Shown here: positions 34,247 through 42,674 of the stretch, piece after piece
Layout: each line of letters opens with the position of its first letter
Position numbering within the stretch: the stretch's first letter is position 1
Source: an uncultured Coriobacteriaceae bacterium
Lineage (GTDB): Bacteria > Actinomycetota > Coriobacteriia > Coriobacteriales > Coriobacteriaceae
Direction of reading: 5' to 3'
Assembly: GCA_944321435.1 (NCBI GenBank)
Contig: CALULH010000005.1
Coordinates: 108,923-172,922, forward strand
DNA length: 64,000 nucleotides
The notes under the pieces: generated by a model
What the model was told of the DNA's origin: nothing
The model's database searches: none
What the model saw: only the letters and a program-made list of their open reading frames with translations
Made by a program: the position numbers and the translations under genes

Positions 34247-35617
34247 GTGTTCGAGAAACTCGAAAAGGTTCTCATGCCCCTGGCCGAGGCCATCGGCAAC
34301 AACAAGTACCTCGTCTCCATTCGTGACGGCTTCCTGGTCTCGACGCCGCTGCTGATCGCCGGCTCGATCTTCCTGGTTATCGCCAACCTGCCGTTCCCCG
34401 GCTGGTCCGACTGGATCGCCAGCATCCCGATCGCCGACGGCACCCTGGCCACCTACCTGTCCAAGCCGTCTGACGCGACGTTCACGATCATGGCCATCTT
34501 CGCGACCTTCGGCATCGCGTACAGCTACGCCAAGCAGATCAAGAGCGACTCGCTGTTCTGCGCCGCCGCGTCCCTCATGGCGTGGTTCCTCATCATGCCC
34601 TACACCGTGACCGGCACCGCCGAGGTCGGCGGCGAGGCCGTTGACGTCGCGCTCTCCGGCATCCCGCTGGGCTGGGTCGGCGCCAAGGGCATCTTCGTGG
34701 GCATCTTCAGCGCCTTCGGTGCCACCGCCATCTACACCTGGGTCAAGAACCGCGGCTGGGTCATCAAGATGCCGGCCGGCGTGCCGCCCACGGTGACCGA
34801 GTCCTTCTCGTCCCTCATCCCCATCACCGTGACCATGACGATCTTCTTCGTCATCAACGTGGTCTTCGGCCTGTTCGGCACCAACGTGTTCGACATCGTA
34901 TTCACCTTCCTGCAGACCCCGCTGCTGGGCCTGGGCGACACGCTCGGCGCCATGATCGTGGCCTACCTGTTCCTGCACGCGTTCTGGTTCTTCGGCATCA
35001 ACGGCGGCTCCGTCGTGGGCGCCGTGTTCAACCCCATCCTGCAGACGCTCGCTGCTGAGAACCTCGAGTTCTTCCGCACCGGCGTTGGCGAAGGCCACAT
35101 CATCTGCCAGCAGTTCCAGGACCTCTTCGCCACCTTCGGCGGCTGCGGCTCCACTCTCTCGCTGCTCATCGCGATGATCTTCTTCTGCAAGTCCGCGCGC
35201 ATCAAGCAGCTCTCCCGCCTGGCGTTCATCCCCGGCGTGTTCAACATCAACGAGCCCATCGTGTTCGGCCTGCCGATCGTTATGAACCCGGTCATCATCA
35301 TCCCGTTCATCCTGGTCCCGACGCTGAACATCATCATCTCCTACTTCGCCATGGACTGGGGCATCGTGCCGATCTGCAACGGCGTCCAGGTCCCCTGGAC
35401 CATGCCGCTCGGCATCTCCGGCCTGCTCGCCACTAACTGGGTGGGCGGCGTCCTCCAGATCCTGCTGTTGATCATGGGCGTGTTCATCTACCTGCCCTTC
35501 ATCAAGACGATCGACAACCAGTACCTGAAGGACGAGCAGGAGGCGGCGCTCGCCGCCGAGACCGCCGGCGATGACGACGACATCGACCTCGACGATCTGT
35601 CCTTCGACGACCTGTAA
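34247..35617 (+). CDS. PTS lactose/cellobiose-type EIIC permease
   Basis: 456 residues starting at GTG 34247, with AAAGGAGGC upstream. About ten hydrophobic segments run from RDGFLVSTPLLIAGSIFLVI to the C-terminus. The conserved sugar-site region FIPGVFNINEPIVFGLPIV (about 325-343) contains the NEP motif, and FFGINGGSVVG precedes it. The tail is acidic (DDDDIDLDDLSF). Substrate is a beta-linked disaccharide or chitobiose/cellobiose by family; no adjacent 6-phospho-glycosidase gene narrows it down. A terminator follows. Confidence 0.95.
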   Translation: MFEKLEKVLMPLAEAIGNNKYLVSIRDGFLVSTPLLIAGSIFLVIANLPFPGWSDWIASIPIADGTLATYLSKPSDATFTIMAIFATFGIAYSYAKQIKSDSLFCAAASLMAWFLIMPYTVTGTAEVGGEAVDVALSGIPLGWVGAKGIFVGIFSAFGATAIYTWVKNRGWVIKMPAGVPPTVTESFSSLIPITVTMTIFFVINVVFGLFGTNVFDIVFTFLQTPLLGLGDTLGAMIVAYLFLHAFWFFGINGGSVVGAVFNPILQTLAAENLEFFRTGVGEGHIICQQFQDLFATFGGCGSTLSLLIAMIFFCKSARIKQLSRLAFIPGVFNINEPIVFGLPIVMNPVIIIPFILVPTLNIIISYFAMDWGIVPICNGVQVPWTMPLGISGLLATNWVGGVLQILLLIMGVFIYLPFIKTIDNQYLKDEQEAALAAETAGDDDDIDLDDLSFDDL

Positions 35618-35676
35618 GGCGCGACGTACCGCCGCGGCCCGCTAGGCCACGGCAGCGCGCAACGCACGCTCGCATT

Positions 35677-35725
35677 GCCGCTCGCATCCACCCGGCAATG
35701 CCGCAAGGATGCGAGCGGCTTTCTC
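35677..35725 (+). terminator. Rho-independent terminator of the PTS operon
   Basis: A 13-bp stem (35677-35689 with 35707-35719) followed by TTTCTCTTA, 60 bp after the IIC stop. The loop holds part of an alternative CATTGCCG/CGGCAATG pairing. Confidence 0.85.
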
Positions 35726-35855
35726 TTACGGCGCCCCAGCGCGCCGCAGGCACGCACCCTGCCATGCACTCGCAAGAGCGGGCTTCCGTATTCCGAAACC
35801 CGCCGGAGCCCGCCCTTGCGGTTGCATAGTACAAACTCGTGCTAGGAGGTCCATT

Positions 35856-36923
35856 ATGTGGGGCATCATCGCAACGTGGAGAATGGCGCTCGAGGGCGTC
35901 GAGAAGGCCGGGGCGCAGCTCGCGGCCGGCGGCAACGCCGGCGACGCCATCGAATGCGCCGTACGGGAGGTCGAGGACTTCCCCTACTACAAGTCCGTGG
36001 GCTTCGGCGGCCTTCCCAACGAGGACATGCAGGTCGAGCTCGACGCGTCTTTCATGAACGGCGACACCCTGGAGTTCGGCGCCGTGGGAGCGGCCAAGAA
36101 CATCGCGAACCCCGTGAGCGTGGCGCGCGCGCTCGCCCACGGAGACGCCAACAACCTCTTGGTGGGCGCCGGCGCCGAGAAGTTCGCCGACGAGCAGGGC
36201 TTCGAGCGCAAGAACATGCTGACGGACCGCGCCAAGATCTTCTACGCCAAGCGCGTCGCCGAGGAGGGCGGCCGCCTTCCCAATGCCGCGCGCGAGCTGG
36301 GCGAGCCCGAGGCCGAGCAGGAGACGGCCCGCGGCGCCATGCCGGCCAAGGAGGCCGAAAAGCCCGCGCGCGCCGGCATCGACCAGGAGGGCACGAACCC
36401 CTGCGGGCACGACACCGTCGGCATGGTCTGCCTGGACGCCTCGGGCACCATCACCGCCGCAACCTCCACGAGCGGCCTGTTCATGAAGCACGCCGGCCGC
36501 GTGGGCGACTCCTCCATCCCCGGCGCCGGCTTCTACGCCGACTCCGAGGCGGGCGGCTCGGCCTCCACGGGCCTGGGCGAGGACGTCATGAAGGGCTGCG
36601 TGGGCTACGAGATCGTGCGCCTCATGGGCGAGGGCCTCAGCCCCCAGCAGGCTTGCGAGAAGGCCATCGCGCACTTCACCGAGGTCCTCAAGCGCCGCCG
36701 CGGCCACGCCGGCGACATCTCCTTCGTCGCCATGGACAGCCAGGGCCGCTGGGGCGCCGCGAGCAACATCGAGGGCTTCTCCTTCGTGGTCATGACCGAG
36801 AACGAGCCGGCCTGCGTCTACCTGGCGCACCCGCAGCCCGACGGCACCTGCACCCACGAGGTGGCGAGCCCCGAATGGCTCGAGGAGTACATGGCCTCGC
36901 GCCTGGCGCCCGTCACGCTGTAG
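35856..36923 (+). CDS. N(4)-(beta-N-acetylglucosaminyl)-L-asparaginase/isoaspartyl peptidase family (Ntn hydrolase)
   Basis: 355 residues from ATG 35856 (AGGAGG upstream). The self-processing site is expected before the threonine in GHDTVGMVCLDASG (about 190), which becomes the N-terminal nucleophile of the beta subunit. Conserved beta-subunit blocks follow: ATSTSGLFMKHAGRVGDSSIPGAG and GSASTGLGEDVMKG. The alpha part has DAIECAVREVED and FGGLPNEDMQVELDASFM. It would release asparagine-linked sugars or isoaspartyl peptides. No signal peptide was seen, so action on imported glycopeptides is likely. The tail between alpha and beta parts (EAEQETARGAMPAKEAEK) is low-complexity. Confidence 0.9.
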   Translation: MWGIIATWRMALEGVEKAGAQLAAGGNAGDAIECAVREVEDFPYYKSVGFGGLPNEDMQVELDASFMNGDTLEFGAVGAAKNIANPVSVARALAHGDANNLLVGAGAEKFADEQGFERKNMLTDRAKIFYAKRVAEEGGRLPNAARELGEPEAEQETARGAMPAKEAEKPARAGIDQEGTNPCGHDTVGMVCLDASGTITAATSTSGLFMKHAGRVGDSSIPGAGFYADSEAGGSASTGLGEDVMKGCVGYEIVRLMGEGLSPQQACEKAIAHFTEVLKRRRGHAGDISFVAMDSQGRWGAASNIEGFSFVVMTENEPACVYLAHPQPDGTCTHEVASPEWLEEYMASRLAPVTL

Positions 36924-37065
36924 CGCGCACGCGTGCTTTGCCGGGTGGCGGCGCCTGCGCTTATCGCCCGCCAAGGCCCGCCTCCCCCCCTTCGTCGGCC
37001 GCGCCGGCTTGCGACCTGACGAAGGCGGCACCGTAACCAGATCACCTCGTTTACCTGGAGTCATC

Positions 37066-38265
37066 ATGAGCACAGAAGAAGAGGTTCTCTCCCTGGACCC
37101 GGAGCTCGAGCAGCGCATCCTCTCCGAGGTCGACGCCATATCGGACGAGATGGTGGACGCCATCCGCTCGATCGTGCAGCAGAAGAGCGTGCAGGACGAG
37201 CCCGCCCCCGGCGCCCCGTTCGGCGCCGGCGTGCGCGCGGCGCTCGACCAGACGCTCGAGCGCGCGGCAGCCATGGGCTTTGAGACCACGGACGTCGACG
37301 GCTACATGGGCTATGCCAGCTGGGCGGGCGAGAAGGGCGCCGACGGCTCCGAGGTCCTGCCCGGCTACGTATGCGCGCTGGGGCATTTGGACGTGGTGCC
37401 CGAGGGCACGTCCGGTTGGAAGGTGCCGCCCTACAGCGGCCACCTGGAGGACGGCCGCATCACGAGCCGCGGCGTGCTGGACAACAAGGGGCCGGTCTAC
37501 GCCTGCCTCTACGCGCTCTGGGCGCTGAAGCGCCTGGGACTTGCGCCCCGCCGCGAGGTCCGCGTCATCTTCGGCTGCAACGAGGAGACCGGCTTCAACG
37601 ACCTGCGCTACTATCTTGAGCACGAGCCCGCCCCCGTCATGGGCTTCACCCCCGACTGCAAGTACCCCGTGGTCTACGCCGAGCGCGGCCGCATGGCCGT
37701 GCGGCTCACGGCGCGCGCCGCGGACGGGGAGGACGCCGAGGCCCTCCTGGGGCGCTTCTTCGCCTTCATGAACGAGTACGTGCTGAACGCAAAGCCGTCC
37801 GGCGAGCGCTTCGGCATCGACGCCAGCGACCCCGAGTTCGGCATCACCGAGGTCCGCAATTACAAGCTCGTGGACGACGAGGGCGCGCCCGCCGTCGAGT
37901 TCGCCATCAGCTACCCCGCGAGCGTCACCGCCGCCGAGCTCGAGGAGAAGCTCGGCGCTGTGGCAAAGTCCCAGGGGCTCGCCCTGACCGTCACGGGCAA
38001 CTTCGACCCGGTGCGCTTTGAGAAGGACTGCCGCCTCGTGCGCACCCTGCAGTACACCTACGAGCACGTGACCGGCGCCGACGGCTCGCCCGTGACCACC
38101 ACGGGCGGCACCTACGCCAAGCTCATGCCCAACATCGTGCCCTTCGGCCCCTCCTTCCCGGGACAGAAGGGCATCGGGCACCAGCCCAACGAATGGATGG
38201 ACGTGGCGGATATCATCACCAACGCCAAGATCTACGCGCTGAGCCTGTACCTGCTCTCGCGCTAG
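37066..38265 (+). CDS. M20-family dipeptidase (PepV/Sapep-like)
   Basis: 399 residues. Metal-binding motifs are GHLDVVPEG (His/Asp about 107-109), SRGVLDNKGP with the bridging Asp, and FGCNEETG with the catalytic Glu pair. A lid domain follows, and the C-terminal PNIVPFGPSFPGQKGIGHQPNE carries the last ligand. This is the usual plan of di-zinc aminoacyl dipeptidases, slightly shorter than PepV. The start at ATG 37066 has CCTGGAG upstream. It may act with the preceding Ntn hydrolase in peptide breakdown. Confidence 0.93.
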   Translation: MSTEEEVLSLDPELEQRILSEVDAISDEMVDAIRSIVQQKSVQDEPAPGAPFGAGVRAALDQTLERAAAMGFETTDVDGYMGYASWAGEKGADGSEVLPGYVCALGHLDVVPEGTSGWKVPPYSGHLEDGRITSRGVLDNKGPVYACLYALWALKRLGLAPRREVRVIFGCNEETGFNDLRYYLEHEPAPVMGFTPDCKYPVVYAERGRMAVRLTARAADGEDAEALLGRFFAFMNEYVLNAKPSGERFGIDASDPEFGITEVRNYKLVDDEGAPAVEFAISYPASVTAAELEEKLGAVAKSQGLALTVTGNFDPVRFEKDCRLVRTLQYTYEHVTGADGSPVTTTGGTYAKLMPNIVPFGPSFPGQKGIGHQPNEWMDVADIITNAKIYALSLYLLSR

Positions 38266-38277
38266 CTCCCTCCCTTT

Positions 38278-38331
38278 CCCGCGCCCCATCGCATGAGCTA
38301 AGAGATCGGGCCTTGGCGTTTGGGGCGCGGG
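38278..38331 (+). terminator. Intergenic hairpin after the dipeptidase gene
   Basis: A perfect 11-bp stem CCCGCGCCCCA/TGGGGCGCGGG with a 32-nt loop, 13 bp after the stop. There is no T tract, so termination is uncertain. Confidence 0.45.
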
Positions 38332-38389
38332 GAGTCATGCTAAAGGGGCAGGCCCCCAGGGGGACGACCCGTAAAGAGAAAGCAGCACC

Positions 38390-39088
38390 ATGAGTTCCAA
38401 GAAGCACCGCAAGAGGAAGCACACCGCGCACAGCGCGCAACCGGCCGAGGCCGCTCTGGCCACAGCCGGCGAAAGCGCGGCCACCGGCTCCGCCAAGACC
38501 CCTCACAAGGTCGCCAACGCCGTCGACCGCGTCAGCGCCCGCGCCGGCGTACCCGCCTCCGTGGCGCGGCGGTTCTTCGCCTACCTGATCGACTGGTACG
38601 TGGGGGCCCTCTGCTCCGCCGTGCCCATCTCCATCGTCTCGGCCCAGATCACCGGCGACATCACCAACCAGTACCTGGTGGACTTCCCGGTGCCGTGGGG
38701 CTACATCGCAGGAGCCGGGGCGCTGCTCTTCGCGGCCTTCTACTACATAGCGGTACCGCTCGTCATCTGGCCGGGCCAGACGCCCGGCAAGCGGCTCTGC
38801 GGCATCCAGATCACGCTGGCCGACGGCAGCCCGGTCGACCTTCCCCACCTGGCACTGCGCCAGATCGTGGGCATCACCGTCATCGAGGGCGTCATCGCCA
38901 ACGCCAGCGGCATCTGGCACCAGATGCTCACCATCGCCACGGGCATCAACTTCGTGCATCCGCTCATGTACGTGGGCTTTGCCATCACGCTCGTAAGCTG
39001 CGCCATGATCCTCATCCGCAAGGACCATCGGTGCCTGCACGACTTCATCGGCGGCACCAAGGTCTGCGCCGCACCCAAGAGGGACTAA
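38390..39088 (+). CDS. RDD family membrane protein
   Basis: 232 residues. A basic, Ala-rich cytosolic start (about 1-60) precedes the RDD domain: RRFFAYLIDWYVGALC carries the Arg/Asp-Asp-like motif in the first helix, and GQTPGKRLCGIQI is the second family signature before the amphipathic region. Four hydrophobic segments are visible. Function of the family is unknown, with transport suggested for some members. A GAGAAAG site precedes the ATG. Confidence 0.9.
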   Translation: MSSKKHRKRKHTAHSAQPAEAALATAGESAATGSAKTPHKVANAVDRVSARAGVPASVARRFFAYLIDWYVGALCSAVPISIVSAQITGDITNQYLVDFPVPWGYIAGAGALLFAAFYYIAVPLVIWPGQTPGKRLCGIQITLADGSPVDLPHLALRQIVGITVIEGVIANASGIWHQMLTIATGINFVHPLMYVGFAITLVSCAMILIRKDHRCLHDFIGGTKVCAAPKRD

Positions 39089-39206
39089 GGGGGCGGCTAC
39101 GCGCTGCCGGGACGCGGCCCCCCTTCCCGCCCGCCGCGCACGGCCCCTGCCGTCTCTCCCACCTGGTAACCAGCCCGGGGACCCGGGCTCAGAGAAAGGA
39201 CGCGTT

Positions 39207-39728
39207 ATGAAAATCGTCATGATCTACGACCAGATCCAGTCCGGCCTGGGCGCCAAGGACGACCGCAACCTGCCGCTGGGCATCCTGAAGGAGCCCGTGG
39301 GCCCGGCCATCATGATGGAGAGCCTGCTCAAGCAGGTGGGCGGCAAGGTCGTCGCCACGCTGTACTGCGGCTGGGGCACCTACGCCGACAACCCCGACGA
39401 GGTTGCGCGCAAGCTCGTCGCCATGTGCCACAAGATCAACCCCGACGTGGTCATCTGCGGCCCGACCTTCAACTACGCCGAGTACGCCGAGATGGCCTGC
39501 CGCGTAGCCGCCGACCTCGAGGCCGCCGGCAAGGTGCGCGCGCTCGCCGCCGTGAGCCAGGAGAACACCGACGCCATCGCCAAGTACAAGGACAAGGTCA
39601 CCATCGTGCGCACGCCCAAGAAGGGCGGCACCGGCCTGAACGAGGCCTTCAAGAACATGTGCCTGGTTGCCAAGGGCCTGGTGGACGGCACCGACATCTC
39701 CGACCTCAAGGCCAACGCCTGCTTCTAA
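39207..39728 (+). CDS. GrdB-related putative oxidoreductase (N-terminal GrdB-like part only)
   Basis: 173 residues beginning MKIVMIYDQIQSGLGAKDD, resembling the first part of the glycine/sarcosine/betaine reductase component B subunit. VGPAIMMESLLKQVGGKVVATLYCGWGTYADNPDEV and VVICGPTFNYAEYAEMACRVA follow. True GrdB is over 400 residues with a selenocysteine in its second half; that half is missing and there is no in-frame TGA to read through. Short stand-alone relatives are known in Coriobacteriia and clostridia with unknown function. AGAAAGGACG precedes the ATG, and a terminator lies 30 bp after the stop. Confidence 0.75.
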   Translation: MKIVMIYDQIQSGLGAKDDRNLPLGILKEPVGPAIMMESLLKQVGGKVVATLYCGWGTYADNPDEVARKLVAMCHKINPDVVICGPTFNYAEYAEMACRVAADLEAAGKVRALAAVSQENTDAIAKYKDKVTIVRTPKKGGTGLNEAFKNMCLVAKGLVDGTDISDLKANACF

Positions 39729-39757
39729 GGCGCATCCTGCGGGACGTCATAGCTTAA

Positions 39758-39809
39758 GGGGCGAGAGAGGCACGCCGGACCCCGTGCGTCCTTCTCGCCC
39801 CGTTTTTCT
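39758..39809 (+). terminator. Rho-independent terminator after the GrdB-like gene
   Basis: GGGGCGAGA (39758-39766) pairs with TCTCGCCCC (39793-39801), with further pairing inside, and is followed by GTTTTTCTT. Confidence 0.85.
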
Positions 39810-39848
39810 TGCCCTACCACACCTAAAGCTGTCAGGAGCGATGCGCCC

Positions 39849-41033
39849 ATGACCGACAACCGCGCGCCGCGCAAGCGGACGCATACCGACCACAACACCC
39901 ATCAAGAGCGCAAGGAGGAGCGCCGCGAGCGCAAGCAGGCCAAGTCGGCCCGGGCGGCCGAGAAGCGCGCGGCCGAGCGCGCCGAGTCGCAGCGCGAGCG
40001 CGAGCGCGTGCTGGAGGAGGCCCGCGCCGAGCGCGAGCGCAAGCGCCAAGCCGTGGTCGAGCAGCTCGAGGAGGCGGGCGTGAGCATGCCCGTCTACGCC
40101 GACGGCGAGAGCGCCTTCGGCGCGCCCGAGGTGAAGATCGACCTCAAGGCCGAGCTGGAGCGCCTGAAGGCGCTGCGGCGCGCCACCTTCGTGCGTCGCT
40201 GCTACACGCTGATATCGGTGATCATCTCCGCCCTGCTGCAGGCCTACACCATCCAGGCGTTCGTGAACCCGGCGAACCTTCTGTCGAGCGGATTCACGGG
40301 CCTCGCCATCCTGATCGAGCGCATCACGGGGCTCTTCGGCGTGCACTTCTCGACCTCCCTGGGCATGATCGCGCTCAACATCCCCGTGGCCCTCATCTGC
40401 TGGAGGAGCATCAGCCGACGGTTCGTGATCTTCTCCATGCTTCAGGTCTTCCTGTCGTCGACCTTCCTGCGCGTGCTGCACTTCGAGCCGATCCTGGACA
40501 ACCTGATGCTTCAGGTCATCTTCGGCGGCTTTTTGTACGGCTTCGCCATCGCGGTGGCCCTGCGCGCGGGCGCCTCGACCGCCGGAACCGACTTCATTTC
40601 GCTCATGGTGTCCAACAAGACGGGCAAGAGCATCTGGGGGCTCGTGTTCGCGGGGAACTGCTGCGTGCTGTGCGTGTTCGGCGCGCTCTTCGGCTGGGAG
40701 GCGGCGGCGTACTCCATCATCTTCCAGTTCATCTCCACCAAGGCCATCGAGATGTTCCACCACTACTACGAGCGCGTGACGCTGCAGATCATCACGCAGC
40801 GGCCCGACCAGATCCTGGCGAGCTACAACGTGGTGCACAAGCACGGCAGCTCGGTCATGGAGGTGACGGGCGGGCGCAGCCACAAGCGCTACTGGCTCAT
40901 CAACACCGTCGTCGCCTCGTTCGAGCTGGACGACATCATGCAGCTCATCCGCACGCAGGACGGCAGCGCCGTGGTGAACGTCATGCGCACCGAGGACTTC
41001 TTCGGCAACTTCTACCGGCCGCCGATCGATTAA
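39849..41033 (+). CDS. YitT family membrane protein with long charged N-terminus
   Basis: 394 residues. The first about 105 are highly charged (Arg/Glu/Ala/Lys), predicted as a cytosolic coiled coil and not usual for the family. Five hydrophobic segments follow, with NPANLLSSGFTGLAILIERI and LRAGASTAGTDFISLMVSN typical of YitT/YvjA proteins. The C-terminal DUF2179-type domain contains ERVTLQIITQRPDQI and MEVTGGRSHKRYWLINTVV. Function of the family is unknown. The start at 39849 has AGGAG upstream; an in-frame ATG at 39840 is also possible. A strong terminator follows. Confidence 0.9.
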   Translation: MTDNRAPRKRTHTDHNTHQERKEERRERKQAKSARAAEKRAAERAESQRERERVLEEARAERERKRQAVVEQLEEAGVSMPVYADGESAFGAPEVKIDLKAELERLKALRRATFVRRCYTLISVIISALLQAYTIQAFVNPANLLSSGFTGLAILIERITGLFGVHFSTSLGMIALNIPVALICWRSISRRFVIFSMLQVFLSSTFLRVLHFEPILDNLMLQVIFGGFLYGFAIAVALRAGASTAGTDFISLMVSNKTGKSIWGLVFAGNCCVLCVFGALFGWEAAAYSIIFQFISTKAIEMFHHYYERVTLQIITQRPDQILASYNVVHKHGSSVMEVTGGRSHKRYWLINTVVASFELDDIMQLIRTQDGSAVVNVMRTEDFFGNFYRPPID

Positions 41034-41128
41034 GCCGCGCGGCTCTGCGGCCGCTTGCCGGCACCGGCGCCCCGCGGCGCCAGACGCGGCGGGCGCAGCA
41101 AGAGCGGGGAAACTCCCCCGTACGAGGA

Positions 41129-41167
41129 CGGGCCGAGTCGCCAGAGAGCGACTCGGCCCGTCTTTTT
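41129..41167 (+). terminator. Strong Rho-independent terminator
   Basis: A perfect 13-bp stem (41129-41141 with 41148-41160), 6-nt loop and a TCTTTTT tail, 95 bp after the YitT gene. Confidence 0.95.
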
Positions 41168-41240
41168 GCGGCGCGGCGCGCCTCCCCTTTCGCGGCATGC
41201 CTCCGTCAAAAGCGGGGCGCCGGACGCGGCGTCACCGCTG

Positions 41241-41268
41241 TTGACATCTGCAGCTCATGAGTTAAAGT
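41241..41268 (+). promoter_or_regulatory. Promoter of the MerR-type regulator gene
   Basis: TTGACA (41241-41246) and TAAAGT (41263-41268) are 16 bp apart, about 95 bp before the start codon. The sequence GAGTTAAAGTTGGCGCTAAGTC over the -10 is a weak dyad and may be bound by the regulator. Confidence 0.6.
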
Positions 41269-41362
41269 TGGCGCTAAGTCTAGCAATGGGTCCGCGCTTC
41301 TCGCGCGCACGCAACGCACCGCCCGCGCGCCCCAGCGCGCGGCGCGGCCTGAAAGGAGCCCT

Positions 41363-41899
41363 ATGCGCCTCACCATCGGCGACGTTTCCGCCCAAACCGG
41401 CATCCCCGCCCCCACCCTGCGCTACTACGACAAGGAGGGCCTCCTGCCCTACGTGGGCCGCAACAAAAGCGGCGTGCGCGTGTTCACCGAAAACGACTTG
41501 GAATGGCTCCACATGATCGAGTGCCTCAAGCGCTCGGGACTCTCCATCAAGGAGATCAAGGAGTTCGTGGATCTCTACGTGCAGGGTGACTCCACGCTCG
41601 AGCAGCGCCGCGATATCTTCTACCGCCGCAAGGCCGCCGTGGAGCAGGAGATGGCCGCGCTCCAGCGCACGCTGGAGTTCGTCACCTACAAATGCTGGTA
41701 CTACGACACGGCCGTTGCCGCCGGCTCCATTGACGCCCTGGGCAAGATCCCGCTGGAGGACATGCCCCATTACGTGCAGCAGTACAAGAAGGAGCGCCGC
41801 GCCATCGCCGCCGAGCGGGAGCGCGAGCTCACCGCCATCCAAGGTGGCGAGAAGGACGGGGAGGAGGCTGCGCCGCAGCAGGAGCGCCTCAGCGCGTAA
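41363..41899 (+). CDS. MerR family transcriptional regulator
   Basis: 178 residues. The N-terminal winged helix is typical: LTIGDVSAQTGIPAPTLRYYDKEGLLPYVGRN, then RVFTENDLEWLHMIECLKRSGLSIKEIKEF. A long dimerisation helix follows (about 85-125), and a C-terminal region of about 50 residues lacks metal-binding cysteine motifs. MerR proteins of this kind often control cupin/carboxymuconolactone-decarboxylase/oxidoreductase genes. Such an operon with a MerR-type promoter lies at 53-54 kb in this window, but a regulatory link is inference. AAAGGAG precedes the ATG. Confidence 0.95.
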   Translation: MRLTIGDVSAQTGIPAPTLRYYDKEGLLPYVGRNKSGVRVFTENDLEWLHMIECLKRSGLSIKEIKEFVDLYVQGDSTLEQRRDIFYRRKAAVEQEMAALQRTLEFVTYKCWYYDTAVAAGSIDALGKIPLEDMPHYVQQYKKERRAIAAERERELTAIQGGEKDGEEAAPQQERLSA

Positions 41900-42069
41900 G
41901 CGCCCGCACCCGCCGTCCGGCCCCCAAGCAACCCACACGCCGTGCCGGGGGATGTCCCGCGCCGCGCCGTGCGCGCGGGGCGCCATCCCCGCCACGCCGC
42001 ACACGGCCCAACAGGTGGCTGGGGCTTAAGGCCCGCCCCGGCCAGGTACGAACCTAGGAAAGGACCCTC

Positions 42070-42666
42070 ATGTCAAAGCTGTATCTGATGCGCCATGGTC
42101 AAACCCTCTTCAACGTGCTCAGGCGCAAGCAGGGCTGGTGCGACTCGCCGCTCACCGAGCAGGGCTGCGAGCAGGCCCGCCGCGCCGGCGCATGGTTCCG
42201 CGAGAACAACATCGCCTTCGACCATGCGTACTCCTCCACCCAGGAGCGCGCCTGCGACACCTGCGAGCTCGTGCTCGAGGCCGCAGGCATCGACATGCCC
42301 TACGGACGCGAGAAGGGGATCAAGGAGTGGAACTTCGGCGCGTTCGAGGCGCTCACCGAGGACACCAACCCGCCGCTCCCCTACGGGGACTTCTACGTGC
42401 CCTTTGGCGGCGAGGCCGAGCTGGCGTTCCGCGAGCGCCTGGTCACCGCCCTCACCGACATCATGAGCCGTCCCGGCCACAACAGCGTGCTGGCCGTGAG
42501 CCACGGCGCGGCGGTTGCCCAGTTCCTGCGCGCGCTCGGCCCCGAGCAGGAGGCGCGCCTGCGCGGCGACGGACGCCGCCTGGGCAACTGCTGCATCATG
42601 ATCTTCGACTACGACCCCACCGCCAAGGCATTCAACGCGGTGGACCTCGTCAATCCCAACGAGTAG
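42070..42666 (+). CDS. Histidine phosphatase family protein
   Basis: 198 residues with the phosphohistidine motif LMRHGQT (His9) at the start, SSTQERACDT, EWNFGAFEALTED and the second catalytic histidine in AVSHGAAV (about 150). This is the phosphoglycerate-mutase-like fold; substrate cannot be fixed from sequence. GGAAAGGACC precedes ATG 42070. The gene is convergent with the ABC transporter genes, 8 bp away at their stops. Confidence 0.93.
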   Translation: MSKLYLMRHGQTLFNVLRRKQGWCDSPLTEQGCEQARRAGAWFRENNIAFDHAYSSTQERACDTCELVLEAAGIDMPYGREKGIKEWNFGAFEALTEDTNPPLPYGDFYVPFGGEAELAFRERLVTALTDIMSRPGHNSVLAVSHGAAVAQFLRALGPEQEARLRGDGRRLGNCCIMIFDYDPTAKAFNAVDLVNPNE

Positions 42667-42674
42667 GAAGCCGC

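Noticed and set aside
39207..39728. Selenocysteine-containing GrdB
   Set aside because: The frame ends in TAA after 173 codons, with no in-frame TGA and no GrdB C-terminal sequence afterwards.
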